Part shown: positions 1 to 7,521 of the stretch, piece by piece
How positions within the stretch are numbered: position 1 is the stretch's first letter
Layout of the letters: each line of letters opens with the position of its first letter
Source: Clostridiales bacterium
GTDB lineage: Bacteria; Bacillota_A; Clostridia; Saccharofermentanales; Saccharofermentanaceae
DNA: 22,663 nucleotides
Direction: 5' to 3'
Assembly: GCA_017537905.1 (NCBI GenBank)
Contig: JAFYJX010000015.1
Span: 1 to 22,663 of the forward strand
Position numbers and translations under genes: made by a program
The notes under the pieces: generated by a model
What the model was told of the DNA's origin: nothing
The model's database searches: none
What the model saw: the letters and a program-made list of their open reading frames with translations, nothing else

Positions 1-222
1 GCAGAGACGTATTACTGTACTTATGTAGAGGGCACGCTTCACATGGATTATACGGATCTGCCGCTCTTTGCCCCTTTCCTCGCAAAGATGCTCGGATCAG
101 GTGATGTCGATCACGCATATGTGGCAGATACGGTCAATTCACTTGAAGTAAGATTTTTCGATTGTTATCTTAAGGGAGAAGGACAGTTTACTGTCAATGA
201 ATACTATCCGGGAGTTAACTGA
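1..222 (+). CDS. C-terminal fragment of PAF-acetylhydrolase-like alpha/beta hydrolase (partial)
   Basis: An open frame enters from the left edge and ends at TGA 220-222, giving the last 73 residues of a protein. The segment GTLHMDYTDLPLFAPFL (about residues 11-27 of the fragment) resembles the region around the catalytic histidine of platelet-activating-factor acetylhydrolase and dienelactone hydrolase-like serine esterases, where a His is followed by an aromatic/Asp-rich stretch. The His at fragment residue 14 would be the catalytic one. The nucleophile and acid residues lie outside the window, so substrate and localisation cannot be judged. Its stop codon overlaps the LytTR start by one base (TGATG), which suggests one operon with translational coupling. 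Family assignment rests on a short C-terminal match and is tentative; that it is a real coding tail is well supported by the frame and the coupling. Confidence 0.6.
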   Translation, partial: AETYYCTYVEGTLHMDYTDLPLFAPFLAKMLGSGDVDHAYVADTVNSLEVRFFDCYLKGEGQFTVNEYYPGVN

Positions 223-671
223 TGGAAATTAAGATCAGGAAGATCGGCGGCGAAGAACGCGAATATATCGAGATCGGGTGCCATGCAGAAGATGGCAGGG
301 TCAAGTCGATCGTAAGGTTCGTAAAGGGCCTTGACGGCAGCGTCTCAGGCGCCAAGGGCGAGAAACTATATGAGATACCCATCGTGGATATCTTCTACAT
401 CGAATCCGTAGATGACCACACGTTTATCTATACGCATAAAGACAGCTTTGAGACAAACTTAAAGCTCTATGAGTTTGAGGATCTCCTTAAGGAAAAAGGT
501 TATCTCAGGATCTCCAAGTCTGTCATCCTGAACATAATGAAGGTCGATTCGATCAAGCCTGCTCTTAACGGCAGATTCTTATGTAAACTCACAAACGGCG
601 AAGACGTAATAATCTCGCGCAAATACGTATCAGAATTCAGGGAATTCATCAGCAGGAGGACAGGGGCATGA
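222..671 (+). CDS. LytTR-family DNA-binding transcriptional regulator
   Basis: This 149-aa protein has no receiver domain. The C-terminal 100 residues are a LytTR domain: the IPIVDIFYIESVDDHTFIY stretch, followed by a YLRISKSVILNIMKVDSI segment and a VIISRKYV segment, are typical of this all-beta DNA-binding fold. The start is supported by GGGAG about 7 bases upstream, and it overlaps the preceding stop by one base. The next gene, a four-TM DUF3021 protein, overlaps its end by four bases. Stand-alone LytTR regulators paired with small membrane proteins are known as LytTR regulatory systems (HdrRM and BrsRM in Streptococcus mutans), where the membrane protein restrains the regulator. The same role is inferred here. 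Targets are unknown; such systems often control their own operon. Confidence 0.88.
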   Translation: MEIKIRKIGGEEREYIEIGCHAEDGRVKSIVRFVKGLDGSVSGAKGEKLYEIPIVDIFYIESVDDHTFIYTHKDSFETNLKLYEFEDLLKEKGYLRISKSVILNIMKVDSIKPALNGRFLCKLTNGEDVIISRKYVSEFREFISRRTGA

Positions 672-1099
672 GAGAGCATATAAAGAACAACTTAATGAGT
701 TTCTTCATAATAGTAACTCTGGTAAACATTGCAATCTTTGTCTGCGGCATCGTCCTCGCTCCTGATGAGAGCCTCGGTTACACGGCTTTTATCGTGCCGG
801 TCATTGACGGTGTCCTTGGCGTGATCCCCGGCCTTGTCATGTATTCCAAGCGTGAGCTAACGGTTAAGCAGATGATCGTAAGAGACATCATCCAGCTGAT
901 ATCGATCGAACTTATCATCCTGGTTTTCTCGTTCGGTTTTTCGGGATTTACCAATGTTGATGTTCCAAGGCTCCTGGCAATCATCATTTCGGTAGCCCTC
1001 GTCTTTGTCGGGGTGCAGATCATCATGTACCTGTTCGATTTTAAGGCGGCGAAAAAGATGATGGACGACCTTAAAGCATTCCAGAAATCGAATAACTGA
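668..1099 (+). CDS. DUF3021-type four-TM membrane protein, probable LytTR partner
   Basis: This 143-aa protein shows four hydrophobic segments at about residues 9-31, 38-59, 69-93 and 99-125, with a short charged C-terminal tail (KAAKKMMDDLKAFQKSNN). Size, topology and position directly after a LytTR regulator fit the DUF3021 family. The start lies in an ATGA overlap with the regulator stop, preceded by AGGAGG at 654-659, so the two are translated together. By analogy with streptococcal HdrM and BrsM, the protein is likely to sit in the cytoplasmic membrane and inhibit or tune the regulator. No signal or ligand can be read from the sequence. A terminator follows at once. Confidence 0.8.
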   Translation: MREHIKNNLMSFFIIVTLVNIAIFVCGIVLAPDESLGYTAFIVPVIDGVLGVIPGLVMYSKRELTVKQMIVRDIIQLISIELIILVFSFGFSGFTNVDVPRLLAIIISVALVFVGVQIIMYLFDFKAAKKMMDDLKAFQKSNN

Positions 1100-1104
1100 A
1101 AAAG

Positions 1105-1130
1105 AGGCTGTCTTAAGTAAGACAGCCTTT
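1105..1130. terminator. Bidirectional intrinsic terminator between convergent operons
   Basis: A perfect 10-bp stem (AGGCTGTCTT 1105-1114, AAGT loop, AAGACAGCCT 1119-1128) sits between the DUF3021 stop and the stop of the minus-strand gene at 1129. On the minus strand it is followed by a T-rich run (complement of GAAAAAG); on the plus strand only by TTT, so it may work better for the minus-strand operon. Confidence 0.8.
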
Positions 1131-2493
1131 AATCTTTACCGTAACGTACTTTCTCGTACTCTTGTCTGAGCGATGAGATCTCTTTGTCGCCGTTTGCGAG
1201 AAGTACATTCTCGATCTGTCCCGGAGTGGATGCGCCGGACACCGGAAGACCTTTCCTGATAGCGCGCCTGGTCTTATCGTAGAAACGCTTCCTTACCTGG
1301 CGTTCGTAACCTGTTCCGAAGTCATGGGATTTGCCTGAGGACCCGTCATCTTCGGGAGCGATATTTTCGATAGTGTCTATGAGAATGTCATCGTCAGAAC
1401 TCTCATCCAATCCTGTATTCTTGGGCATATTCTTGATATATGCGCTTATCGTTTTGATGACGATGGCAAGGATCGCAATGATCAGGAGGACGAGAAGCAA
1501 GATCGCGACAGCCCTGATAAGCGGATCTTCCTCAGAAACTTCCGCAGCGTCCTCAGTCAGGTCTTCGATCTCCTGCAGATCCAGATCGACATAATCATCT
1601 GAGATTTTCAGCTGTGATATCAGGAAGAATATGCCTCCCAGGATCGCCCTTGCAGCGGTCAAAAGGAGATTGTTCAATGCCGAATAAGGGAAGAAGAACA
1701 GCATAAATACCGCGAGTGCGAAGAGTGCGATTATGAAAAATACTGTCTTGTGATTCTGCTTTTTCAGGAGCGCTGAAGTCTTCGATTCTTTGCGGATCGA
1801 ATGATGGTATCTGCTCTCGAACACAGCAATCTGGCGCATTACGAGGAAGAGCAATGCGATGACCATCGCATTTAAGAACAGGTTTTGTGTAAACCTGACT
1901 CTTGCTTCTGCGAGCTCATTGAGCCTGTTGATTCGCGCGATAACATTCTCATCAGTAAATGATGGAGTTGCATATACCTTGTCGACCTTGTCCTGATAGG
2001 TGCTGTTCTCGAGCGCCAGCAGTATATATCCGACTACATGAATGATAGCCGGGAAAGCGATAAACTCTGAATCGCTCGCGGTGTAAACGGGCTTGATGCG
2101 GTAGCTGATTGAGAAAACGGTGAGCGCAGTAAGAGCCAGGAACAGATAGTTCCTGTTGGGTGCTATCGCTCCGAATTGCAGGGCCGGAATCCTCAATGCA
2201 ACAAAGTAAAAGACAGCCGATACAGCCAGATGGAGTATTACGATCAGGATAATGTTATTTATCTTGCTCCTTCTGATAAATGTATGAGCAACTGCAACGA
2301 TCAATAATGAATACGGCGGTATCGCACCGATCTGTATGTCAGCGAGATACATCTGAACGAATATCATTACCGTCAGTATCGTGATCGCAGAAATGAGCGA
2401 CATCAGGAGCTCCGAGAAGAAACTGTCTTGATAGGTGCTGAGATTAGTGCTGTTCTCTTGTGAAGATGCCTTGCGCTTGAATATATTAGTCAT
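1129..2493 (-). CDS. Polytopic membrane protein with C-terminal DUF4129-like domain
   Basis: This 454-aa membrane protein shows hydrophobic segments at about residues 28-50, 60-72, 80-101, 114-131, 146-161, 205-220, 250-268, 275-294 and 326-350, then an acidic linker (361-384). The last 60 residues (GYERQVRKRFYDKTRRAIRKG, then STPGQIENVL and YEKVRYG) match the DUF4129 C-terminal domain usually found at the end of transglutaminase-like membrane proteins. It is the third gene of a MoxR-DUF58 operon, a place often taken by a TgpA-like protein, but I see no transglutaminase Cys-His-Asp core. The start is supported by GGGAGGTG seven bases upstream, and it overlaps the DUF58 stop by eight bases. 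A role in assembly of envelope or secreted proteins is inferred from context only. Confidence 0.75.
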   Translation of the reverse strand: MTNIFKRKASSQENSTNLSTYQDSFFSELLMSLISAITILTVMIFVQMYLADIQIGAIPPYSLLIVAVAHTFIRRSKINNIILIVILHLAVSAVFYFVALRIPALQFGAIAPNRNYLFLALTALTVFSISYRIKPVYTASDSEFIAFPAIIHVVGYILLALENSTYQDKVDKVYATPSFTDENVIARINRLNELAEARVRFTQNLFLNAMVIALLFLVMRQIAVFESRYHHSIRKESKTSALLKKQNHKTVFFIIALFALAVFMLFFFPYSALNNLLLTAARAILGGIFFLISQLKISDDYVDLDLQEIEDLTEDAAEVSEEDPLIRAVAILLLVLLIIAILAIVIKTISAYIKNMPKNTGLDESSDDDILIDTIENIAPEDDGSSGKSHDFGTGYERQVRKRFYDKTRRAIRKGLPVSGASTPGQIENVLLANGDKEISSLRQEYEKVRYGKD

Positions 2494-3616
2494 GGCCGAG
2501 CACCTCCCATCTCATGTAAGAAGATGTGAGCGCAGGGTCGACATTAACTGCAGGAGATGCCTTGTAGCACGGCATGAGCCAGTTAAGTGACGGACGGCGC
2601 AGCTTCATTTCAGCTAACTGCTTTTGGAAGTTATCGGAGAAATGAGGCGAGATCACGATAATGAAGTCGTCCTGATCAGTCGAAGGAATGTACTTTTCGA
2701 GTATTTCTGCAAAATCCGATGCGCGCTTCGTAAGGTCGATCCTGGCAAGCTGGATAGCGCGGTCTTCGAGTGTAGCAGAGCCCAAGTCGGTCTCGGAGAT
2801 TACAGGCTGTCCGGAAATGGTATCCAGGCCGTTCGTGTAGATTGCAGCAGGGATGTTAAGCTCTGCAAGATCTCTTAAATATGTGTATGTCAGGCTGATC
2901 GATTTCTCGAGAAGTGTCGTGGAACGCTTCGGATTATAGTAATCGAGATTTACGAAAACATGGACTTTCTGAGTGCACGTTGAAGCATTCTGATTGACCA
3001 TCAGATCGCCGGTCCTGGCGCTTGCTTTCCAGTTGATGCTCTTCATCGGATCGTGAGGTGTGTATTCTCTTATGCCGGCCAGAGAGAACGGGTCTGTAAG
3101 AAGTGTCCTTCTGCACTGGAGTTCGCTCAAAGTAACTGATGTAAGCATCTTCATGAGATCGGAATCGATCGTCTCGGGAAGAACCGTGAGGCTTGAATCG
3201 GCAGGGAAATCCCTGGTTAACCTGGTAGTAAGAAACAGGTCTGATGTAGTGATGCCGATCCTCGGGAGCACATAGTAGCCGCGCTTGGTGCACTGGGCCT
3301 TGATTCGGCGGGTGTGCTTGGAAAAAGGCTTTACCGTGAGCATGTCTTCCCTGTAGAGATGGTCAGACATGGAAGTGTTCGTCATGTCGTAGAACTTGAT
3401 GGCGCGCGGGACTTCCATCTTGAGGATTATGAACGGAAGCGGCAGACGCTTTTTGTTCTCGGCAACTTCGATGAGTTCGACATCATCGCCGCATTCTGCG
3501 ACACGCTTCGAGAAATCGACCTTAAGGTTAAGGCGGTCAAGCGCATGCAGACGGTAGTAGATGCTCTCTGCTACAAACAATGCAATGAAAATGAATATCA
3601 GTACGAACAGTTCCAT
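2486..3616 (-). CDS. DUF58 domain protein of MoxR operon
   Basis: This 376-aa protein has one N-terminal membrane segment (residues 2-20). The DUF58 signature is at residues 175-207: DPFSLAGIREYTPHDPMKSINWKASARTGDLMV, given here in pieces as DPFSLAGIREY, HDPMKSINWKASAR and GDLMV. DUF58 proteins often carry a von Willebrand A-like fold after this motif; here HVFVNLDYY and DDFIIVISPHF look like its beta strands. The gene lies 12 bases after the MoxR stop and overlaps the DUF4129 gene by eight bases. In this family the MoxR ATPase is thought to act on the DUF58/vWA partner in a chaperone-like way; substrate unknown. The ribosome binding site is weak (AAGTAAGAC), so expression may depend on coupling to the MoxR gene. 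Confidence 0.88.
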   Translation of the reverse strand: MELFVLIFIFIALFVAESIYYRLHALDRLNLKVDFSKRVAECGDDVELIEVAENKKRLPLPFIILKMEVPRAIKFYDMTNTSMSDHLYREDMLTVKPFSKHTRRIKAQCTKRGYYVLPRIGITTSDLFLTTRLTRDFPADSSLTVLPETIDSDLMKMLTSVTLSELQCRRTLLTDPFSLAGIREYTPHDPMKSINWKASARTGDLMVNQNASTCTQKVHVFVNLDYYNPKRSTTLLEKSISLTYTYLRDLAELNIPAAIYTNGLDTISGQPVISETDLGSATLEDRAIQLARIDLTKRASDFAEILEKYIPSTDQDDFIIVISPHFSDNFQKQLAEMKLRRPSLNWLMPCYKASPAVNVDPALTSSYMRWEVLGHD

Positions 3617-3628
3617 TCTAAAAAAGTC

Positions 3629-4594
3629 TTACTTGTTGAAATCTTCTGTAGGGCAGGGGATCGTGTTAAGAAGCCTTGTGATAATGGCAGCAGCGGTGTC
3701 GCGCTTGGACATGAACTTGCCGTCGGAAGATACCGATCTCTGTGAGCGGATCGTAAGACGGTGCGCGAGGACAGGAACAGCGAGTTCCTTGAAATCGTCG
3801 GGAATGCAGTTCTCGCGGCCTCTTACAAATGCCAGAGCCTTGGCTGCGGCAACGAATGCAAGAAGCGCACGGGGGCTTGCACCTACGTCGATCTCTGAAG
3901 ATTCTCTTGTTGCTTCAACGATCTTAGCAGCGTAGTCGTAGAGCAGGTCTGAAACGTATATATTCTTAACCTTTTCCTGCATGGAGAAGATCTCGTCCTT
4001 TGTAGTTACGGAGGAGAGATTCTCGAGCGGGTCTTCTGTCGCAAATCTCTTGAGAATGGAGATGCTCTCATCGTGCGTGGGATAGTCCATCTTAAGCATC
4101 ATGAGGAAACGGTCGAGCTGTGCTTCCGGAAGCGGGAAAGTACCCTGTGATTCAACAGGGTTCTGGGTAGCGATTACGAGGAAAGGAAGATCCAGTTTTC
4201 TGGTGTCGCCGTCTACTGTTACCTGTTTTTCTTCCATGCACTCGAGAAGGCTCGACTGGGTCCTTGCCGTAGCTCTGTTGATCTCGTCAGCAAGAAGGAT
4301 ATTTGTAAAAAGAGGTCCCTTACGGAATATGAATTTGTTTGCCTCGCGGTCGAAATAGTTGATGCCCGTAAGGTCTGAAGGCAGAAGGTCTATCGTAAAC
4401 TGGACACGCTTGAAATCAAGGTCCAATGACTGCGCCAGAGCCTTGGCTGTTTTGGTCTTGCCCGTGCCGGGAACGTCCTCTAACAGAACGTGGCCTCCGA
4501 CGAGAAGAGATACGAGCAGGAGTTCAATCTGCTTATCCTTGCCGACAATGACCTTGTTTACATTTCCAATGAGCTTTTCAGAGAACGAATTCAT
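3629..4594 (-). CDS. MoxR-family AAA+ ATPase
   Basis: This 321-aa AAA+ protein has the normal MoxR length. Walker A is EDVPGTGKT (residues 39-47, Lys46), Walker B is NILLADEINRA (98-108, Asp103/Glu104), and sensor 1 lies in IATQNPVESQGTFPLPEAQLDRF (Asn145), given in pieces as IATQNP, ESQGTFPLPEA and QLDRF. That last stretch is a MoxR hallmark. A lid domain with GASPRALLAF follows. The start is supported by AAAGGA in front of the ATG. It is the first gene of a MoxR-DUF58-DUF4129 operon. MoxR ATPases act in the cytoplasm as chaperone-like factors helping partner proteins mature; the client here is unknown. Confidence 0.95.
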   Translation of the reverse strand: MNSFSEKLIGNVNKVIVGKDKQIELLLVSLLVGGHVLLEDVPGTGKTKTAKALAQSLDLDFKRVQFTIDLLPSDLTGINYFDREANKFIFRKGPLFTNILLADEINRATARTQSSLLECMEEKQVTVDGDTRKLDLPFLVIATQNPVESQGTFPLPEAQLDRFLMMLKMDYPTHDESISILKRFATEDPLENLSSVTTKDEIFSMQEKVKNIYVSDLLYDYAAKIVEATRESSEIDVGASPRALLAFVAAAKALAFVRGRENCIPDDFKELAVPVLAHRLTIRSQRSVSSDGKFMSKRDTAAAIITRLLNTIPCPTEDFNK

Positions 4595-4639
4595 AACAAT
4601 ATCCTTTCTGACATCAAAGTGTATGCATTACTTCTAATA

Positions 4640-4645
4640 ATTATA
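4640..4645 (-). promoter_or_regulatory. Candidate -10 element for the MoxR operon
   Basis: The minus strand reads TATAAT here, 46 bases upstream of the MoxR start, which would leave a short 5' leader. No good -35 hexamer was found 16-18 bases further upstream, so the call rests on the -10 match and its position in a divergent intergenic region. Confidence 0.4.
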
Positions 4646-4717
4646 CAGACTTTAGTTTGAAAGAATATGGGAGATATTCGAGAAGAATACCTTATAAACT
4701 ATGAAGGCAGCTTCAGA

Positions 4718-4726
4718 TGGTATAAT
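4718..4726 (+). promoter_or_regulatory. Extended -10 promoter (TGGTATAAT) for the oxidoreductase fusion gene
   Basis: TGG precedes a perfect TATAAT (4721-4726), giving an extended -10 element 31 bases upstream of the ATG at 4758. The -35 region is poor, which is usual for extended -10 promoters. The bases GTGA follow directly, as they also do near 17285 and 18933. Confidence 0.55.
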
Positions 4727-4757
4727 GTGAGACAGATTTGAACAGGGGAAAACGATC

Positions 4758-5684
4758 ATGAAAGTATTTATTGTTTACTGCCATCCGTCTGAAGATTCAT
4801 TCACGAAGAACATCCGCGATGCTTTTATAAAGGGCATTACAGACAGCGGAAACGAATATATCATCTCTGACCTCTACAAGATGGATTTCAAGGCTGACAT
4901 CACGGAGCAGTAGTATTTAAGGGATGCAAACTACGAGAATACGCCTTTTACGGAAGAAGACGTTCTCGCTGAACATGAGAAGATCAATTCGGCAGATGCC
5001 ATTGCTTTTATCTATCCGGTCTTCTGGACTGAAGCACCGGCTAAACTCGTCGGTTGGTTTGACAGGGTATGGACCTACGGATTTGCTTATGGCGATAAGA
5101 AAATGAAGATGATGGACAAGGCCATGGTCCTCTGTTCCGCCGGAAATCCCATAGAGAAACTCGAGCAGTTCGGACTCCTGGCGAGCATGAAGAAAGTCAT
5201 GTTTGGCGACAGACTCTTTAACCGCGCAAAGCAGATGGAATTCGTTGTTTTCGACGGCACATCCAGAGAAAAGGAAACACGCGAAGGCAACTGGGACAGC
5301 AACCTCGAAAAGGCCTATGAGAAGGGTAAGAATTTCTTCGCTGAAGCTGAGGAAGTATTCACGGTTGATGACAAGATATTCACTGCGGTTGAGAATTCCG
5401 ATTCAGGCGAAGTGTCTGACCAGACGATCTTCTGCTACCACCAGAAGGGCAATGTCATCTGGGCCGAATATTCGGGCGGCTCTATTGTTAAGGGCTTCCT
5501 TATCGGAACCATGGATGAGAACAACAACCTCCATTTTAACTACCAGCACATGAACACAGACGGCAATTTAAGGACCGGTTCTTGTGATTCCGCTCCGCAG
5601 ATCGAGAACGGCAAGCTCCGTTTCAACGAGAAATGGAAGTGGACGATGGGCGAAGAAGGGACTTCAGTTATCGAGGAGATCTGA
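4758..5684 (+). pseudogene. Flavodoxin-fold NAD(P)H oxidoreductase fused to a C-terminal beta-rich domain, interrupted by in-frame TAG
   Basis: From ATG 4758 (GGGGAAAA upstream) the frame is open to TGA 5684 except for one TAG at 4911-4913 (codon 52). The 51 residues before it (MKVFIVYCHPSEDSFTKNIR...) and those after it are both typical of the flavodoxin_2/NQO family: nucleotide-binding N-terminus, then ADAIAFIYPVFW and LVGWFDRVWTYGFAY at about 79-111. These enzymes use FMN/FAD to reduce quinones or similar substrates with NAD(P)H. Residues of about 203-308 (GEVSDQTIFCYHQKGNVIWAEYSGG..., ending TSVIEEI) resemble a small domain often annotated, without strong support, as n-acetylglutamate synthase. 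There is no frameshift and no decay elsewhere, so it is a fresh nonsense mutation, a sequencing error, or readthrough. The first in-frame ATG after TAG is 5103, inside the flavodoxin fold, so restart would not make an intact enzyme. Confidence 0.7.
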
Positions 5685-5736
5685 TCAAAAAGGTGTCGTG
5701 TGATTGAATAGTTCTCCGGATTGATATATTATCGCT

Positions 5737-5769
5737 AGGAAGTCTTCTATAAGGCTTCCTATTTTATTA
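5737..5769 (+). terminator. Intrinsic terminator after the oxidoreductase fusion gene
   Basis: A 10-bp stem with one G-T pair (AGGAAGTCTT 5737-5746, CTAT loop, AAGGCTTCCT 5751-5760) is followed by ATTTTATTA. It separates the fusion gene from the deacetylase operon. Confidence 0.75.
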
Positions 5770-5798
5770 GTTATGGGCCGGACAGGGAAATATAGGAT

Positions 5799-6935
5799 AT
5801 GAATTCGAGAAAACTTACAGCTTATCTGCTTTTGGCATCGCTGACAGCGACGCTTTTCACAGGATGCAAAGGTGAGGAACCGGTTACTACCATTCCTACC
5901 ACAGAAACTACCGTCGCTACTACCACGGAGTCTTCTGAGACGACTCCTGAAACGACGGCAAAGGTTACAAGAACGGCAGAAGAATATAAGCAGGCAGGCG
6001 TTAACGAACTTAATTCTGTTCCGATCCTCATGTATCACAGGATCTACAACATGAAGAATTCCGAGACAGAATATAAGGGCGGCAACGTTGATAAGGACGG
6101 ATACAACAGAACGTCGGAGGCTTTCGAAGCGGATCTTAGGAGCTTCTACGAGCAGGGTTACCGCATGATGAGACTGACGGATTTTGTTGACGGCAATATC
6201 AATGTGCCGTTCGGATACAGCCCTGTTATCCTTACTTTCGATGACGGTATCAGGGATGTCGTTCTCGAGGGATGGAATGACGACGGTTCGCCCAGGTTCG
6301 ATCCGGGCTGCGCTATCGCGGTCTTAGAAAAGATCAAGGCTGAATATCCCGATTACAACGTCACGGCCACATTCTTCCTGAATTACAAGCTTTTCTGCAA
6401 CAAGGAAGAGGACGACAAGAAGCTTTTGAAGTGGATGGTCGATCACGGTTATGACATCGGCAACCACACATACAGCCATGTCAAGCTCGGCGACATGAAG
6501 GCTGAGGAGATCGAGAAGGAAGTAGGGCATATGTATAAGCTTCTCGATTCGATAATTCCGGGGCAGTATGTAAATATCGTTGCGCTTCCTTACGGTTCTC
6601 CTGAAAAGATAACTGATGACAAGACCCAGTATCAGAAGATCTTATCTGGAACTTATGAGGGCTTTAACTATACGACGAAGGCTACGCTCCTTTGCGCATG
6701 GACAAGGTCATATTCTCCATTTGTAAGAGACTACAACAAGACTGCTATAAGACGTATCAGAGCTTACGATAACGGTGGAGTTTATTGGGATATCGAAGAT
6801 AACTTTAAGCAGCTCAATAACGGCAAGAGATACATCTCCGACGGCGATCCTGACACTATCGTGTATCCTGCGGAGGACAACGCAAGCGGCACTTGGCTTA
6901 AGGAGACTTACGGTCACCAGGCGATTCCTTACTAA
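5799..6935 (+). CDS. Lipoprotein polysaccharide deacetylase (NodB homology domain, CE4)
   Basis: This 378-aa protein starts with a lipoprotein signal peptide (lipobox LFTGC, Cys23) and a Thr/Ser/Glu-rich linker (about 29-58), so it should be tethered outside the membrane. The catalytic domain follows: VPILMYHRIYN (74-84), the metal motif TFDDG (146-150, Asp148/Asp149) and NHTYSH (222-227, His223/His227), which together form the CE4 metal site. CE4 enzymes remove N- or O-acetyl groups from chitin, peptidoglycan or other cell-surface glycans; which substrate is used cannot be told. The preceding terminator and the gap of 15 bases to the next gene suggest a two-gene operon. The ribosome binding site (AGGGAA) is somewhat far from the ATG, but the signal peptide fixes this start. 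Confidence 0.9.
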   Translation: MNSRKLTAYLLLASLTATLFTGCKGEEPVTTIPTTETTVATTTESSETTPETTAKVTRTAEEYKQAGVNELNSVPILMYHRIYNMKNSETEYKGGNVDKDGYNRTSEAFEADLRSFYEQGYRMMRLTDFVDGNINVPFGYSPVILTFDDGIRDVVLEGWNDDGSPRFDPGCAIAVLEKIKAEYPDYNVTATFFLNYKLFCNKEEDDKKLLKWMVDHGYDIGNHTYSHVKLGDMKAEEIEKEVGHMYKLLDSIIPGQYVNIVALPYGSPEKITDDKTQYQKILSGTYEGFNYTTKATLLCAWTRSYSPFVRDYNKTAIRRIRAYDNGGVYWDIEDNFKQLNNGKRYISDGDPDTIVYPAEDNASGTWLKETYGHQAIPY

Positions 6936-6950
6936 GGAGGATTAACACTT

Positions 6951-7448
6951 ATGGGCAAGAAAAAGAAGCGTAGTTTAAAGGAATATAATTTGTTGAAGAT
7001 AGCGTTCATGGCTGCTGCCGTGGTTTGCTGCCTTGTTGTCTTTATGCCTATCTATAACTTGGGTGGAGTCGGCGTTGTGCTTAATATCATGGATGAATAC
7101 TACACACCGGCAACTCTTATGCCGACTTCTTATGGCGTCGTAATGCTTATCTCGGCTGTTGCGGTCTGCGCATTATGCGTAATGAATGTTAAGATCGGTT
7201 ATGTCATTGCTACGATCGTAAATGTTGTATCTTCAGTATGGGGTTTAAGTGTATTTGTGATCACTGCCAATTCGGACCCTTATAAGTTGTTTGAACTGGT
7301 CGGAACGCCCATGAATCACTACAGTATCACTGAAGCAAATCCCGGATACGGCTTTTATGTGCTGATCATATTTGAATTCATACTGTTAGCATTGATGATA
7401 GTTAATTTCATAAGCAAAGAAGACGGCTTTATCCGTGAAGATGACTGA
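6951..7448 (+). CDS. Small four-TM membrane protein of unknown function
   Basis: This 165-aa protein has a very basic N-terminus (MGKKKKRSLKEY) and four hydrophobic segments at about residues 15-33, 60-78, 80-104 and 130-153. AAGGAGG lies close upstream of the ATG, and the gene starts 15 bases after the deacetylase stop, so the two are probably co-transcribed. I do not recognise the family. The pairing could mean a role at the envelope next to the deacetylase, but nothing in the sequence shows it. Confidence 0.8.
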   Translation: MGKKKKRSLKEYNLLKIAFMAAAVVCCLVVFMPIYNLGGVGVVLNIMDEYYTPATLMPTSYGVVMLISAVAVCALCVMNVKIGYVIATIVNVVSSVWGLSVFVITANSDPYKLFELVGTPMNHYSITEANPGYGFYVLIIFEFILLALMIVNFISKEDGFIREDD

Positions 7449-7456
7449 TTATCTGT

Positions 7457-7485
7457 TTGTCCTTTGACCTCTAAAATGCTACAAT
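7457..7485 (+). promoter_or_regulatory. Promoter of the beta-lactamase-fold/NUDIX pair
   Basis: TTGTCC (7457-7462) and TACAAT (7480-7485) are separated by 17 bases, and TGC before the -10 gives an extended -10. The site lies 37 bases upstream of the ATG at 7522. Confidence 0.65.
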
Positions 7486-7521
7486 CGCGTGTGGAATTAA
7501 GAGGTTTGAGGTGTTTTGTTT

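Noticed and set aside
4924..5106. 60-codon frame just after the TAG in the oxidoreductase gene, as a possible restart
   Set aside because: It is in another frame, gives a non-family protein and has no ribosome binding site; the family sequence continues in the original frame.
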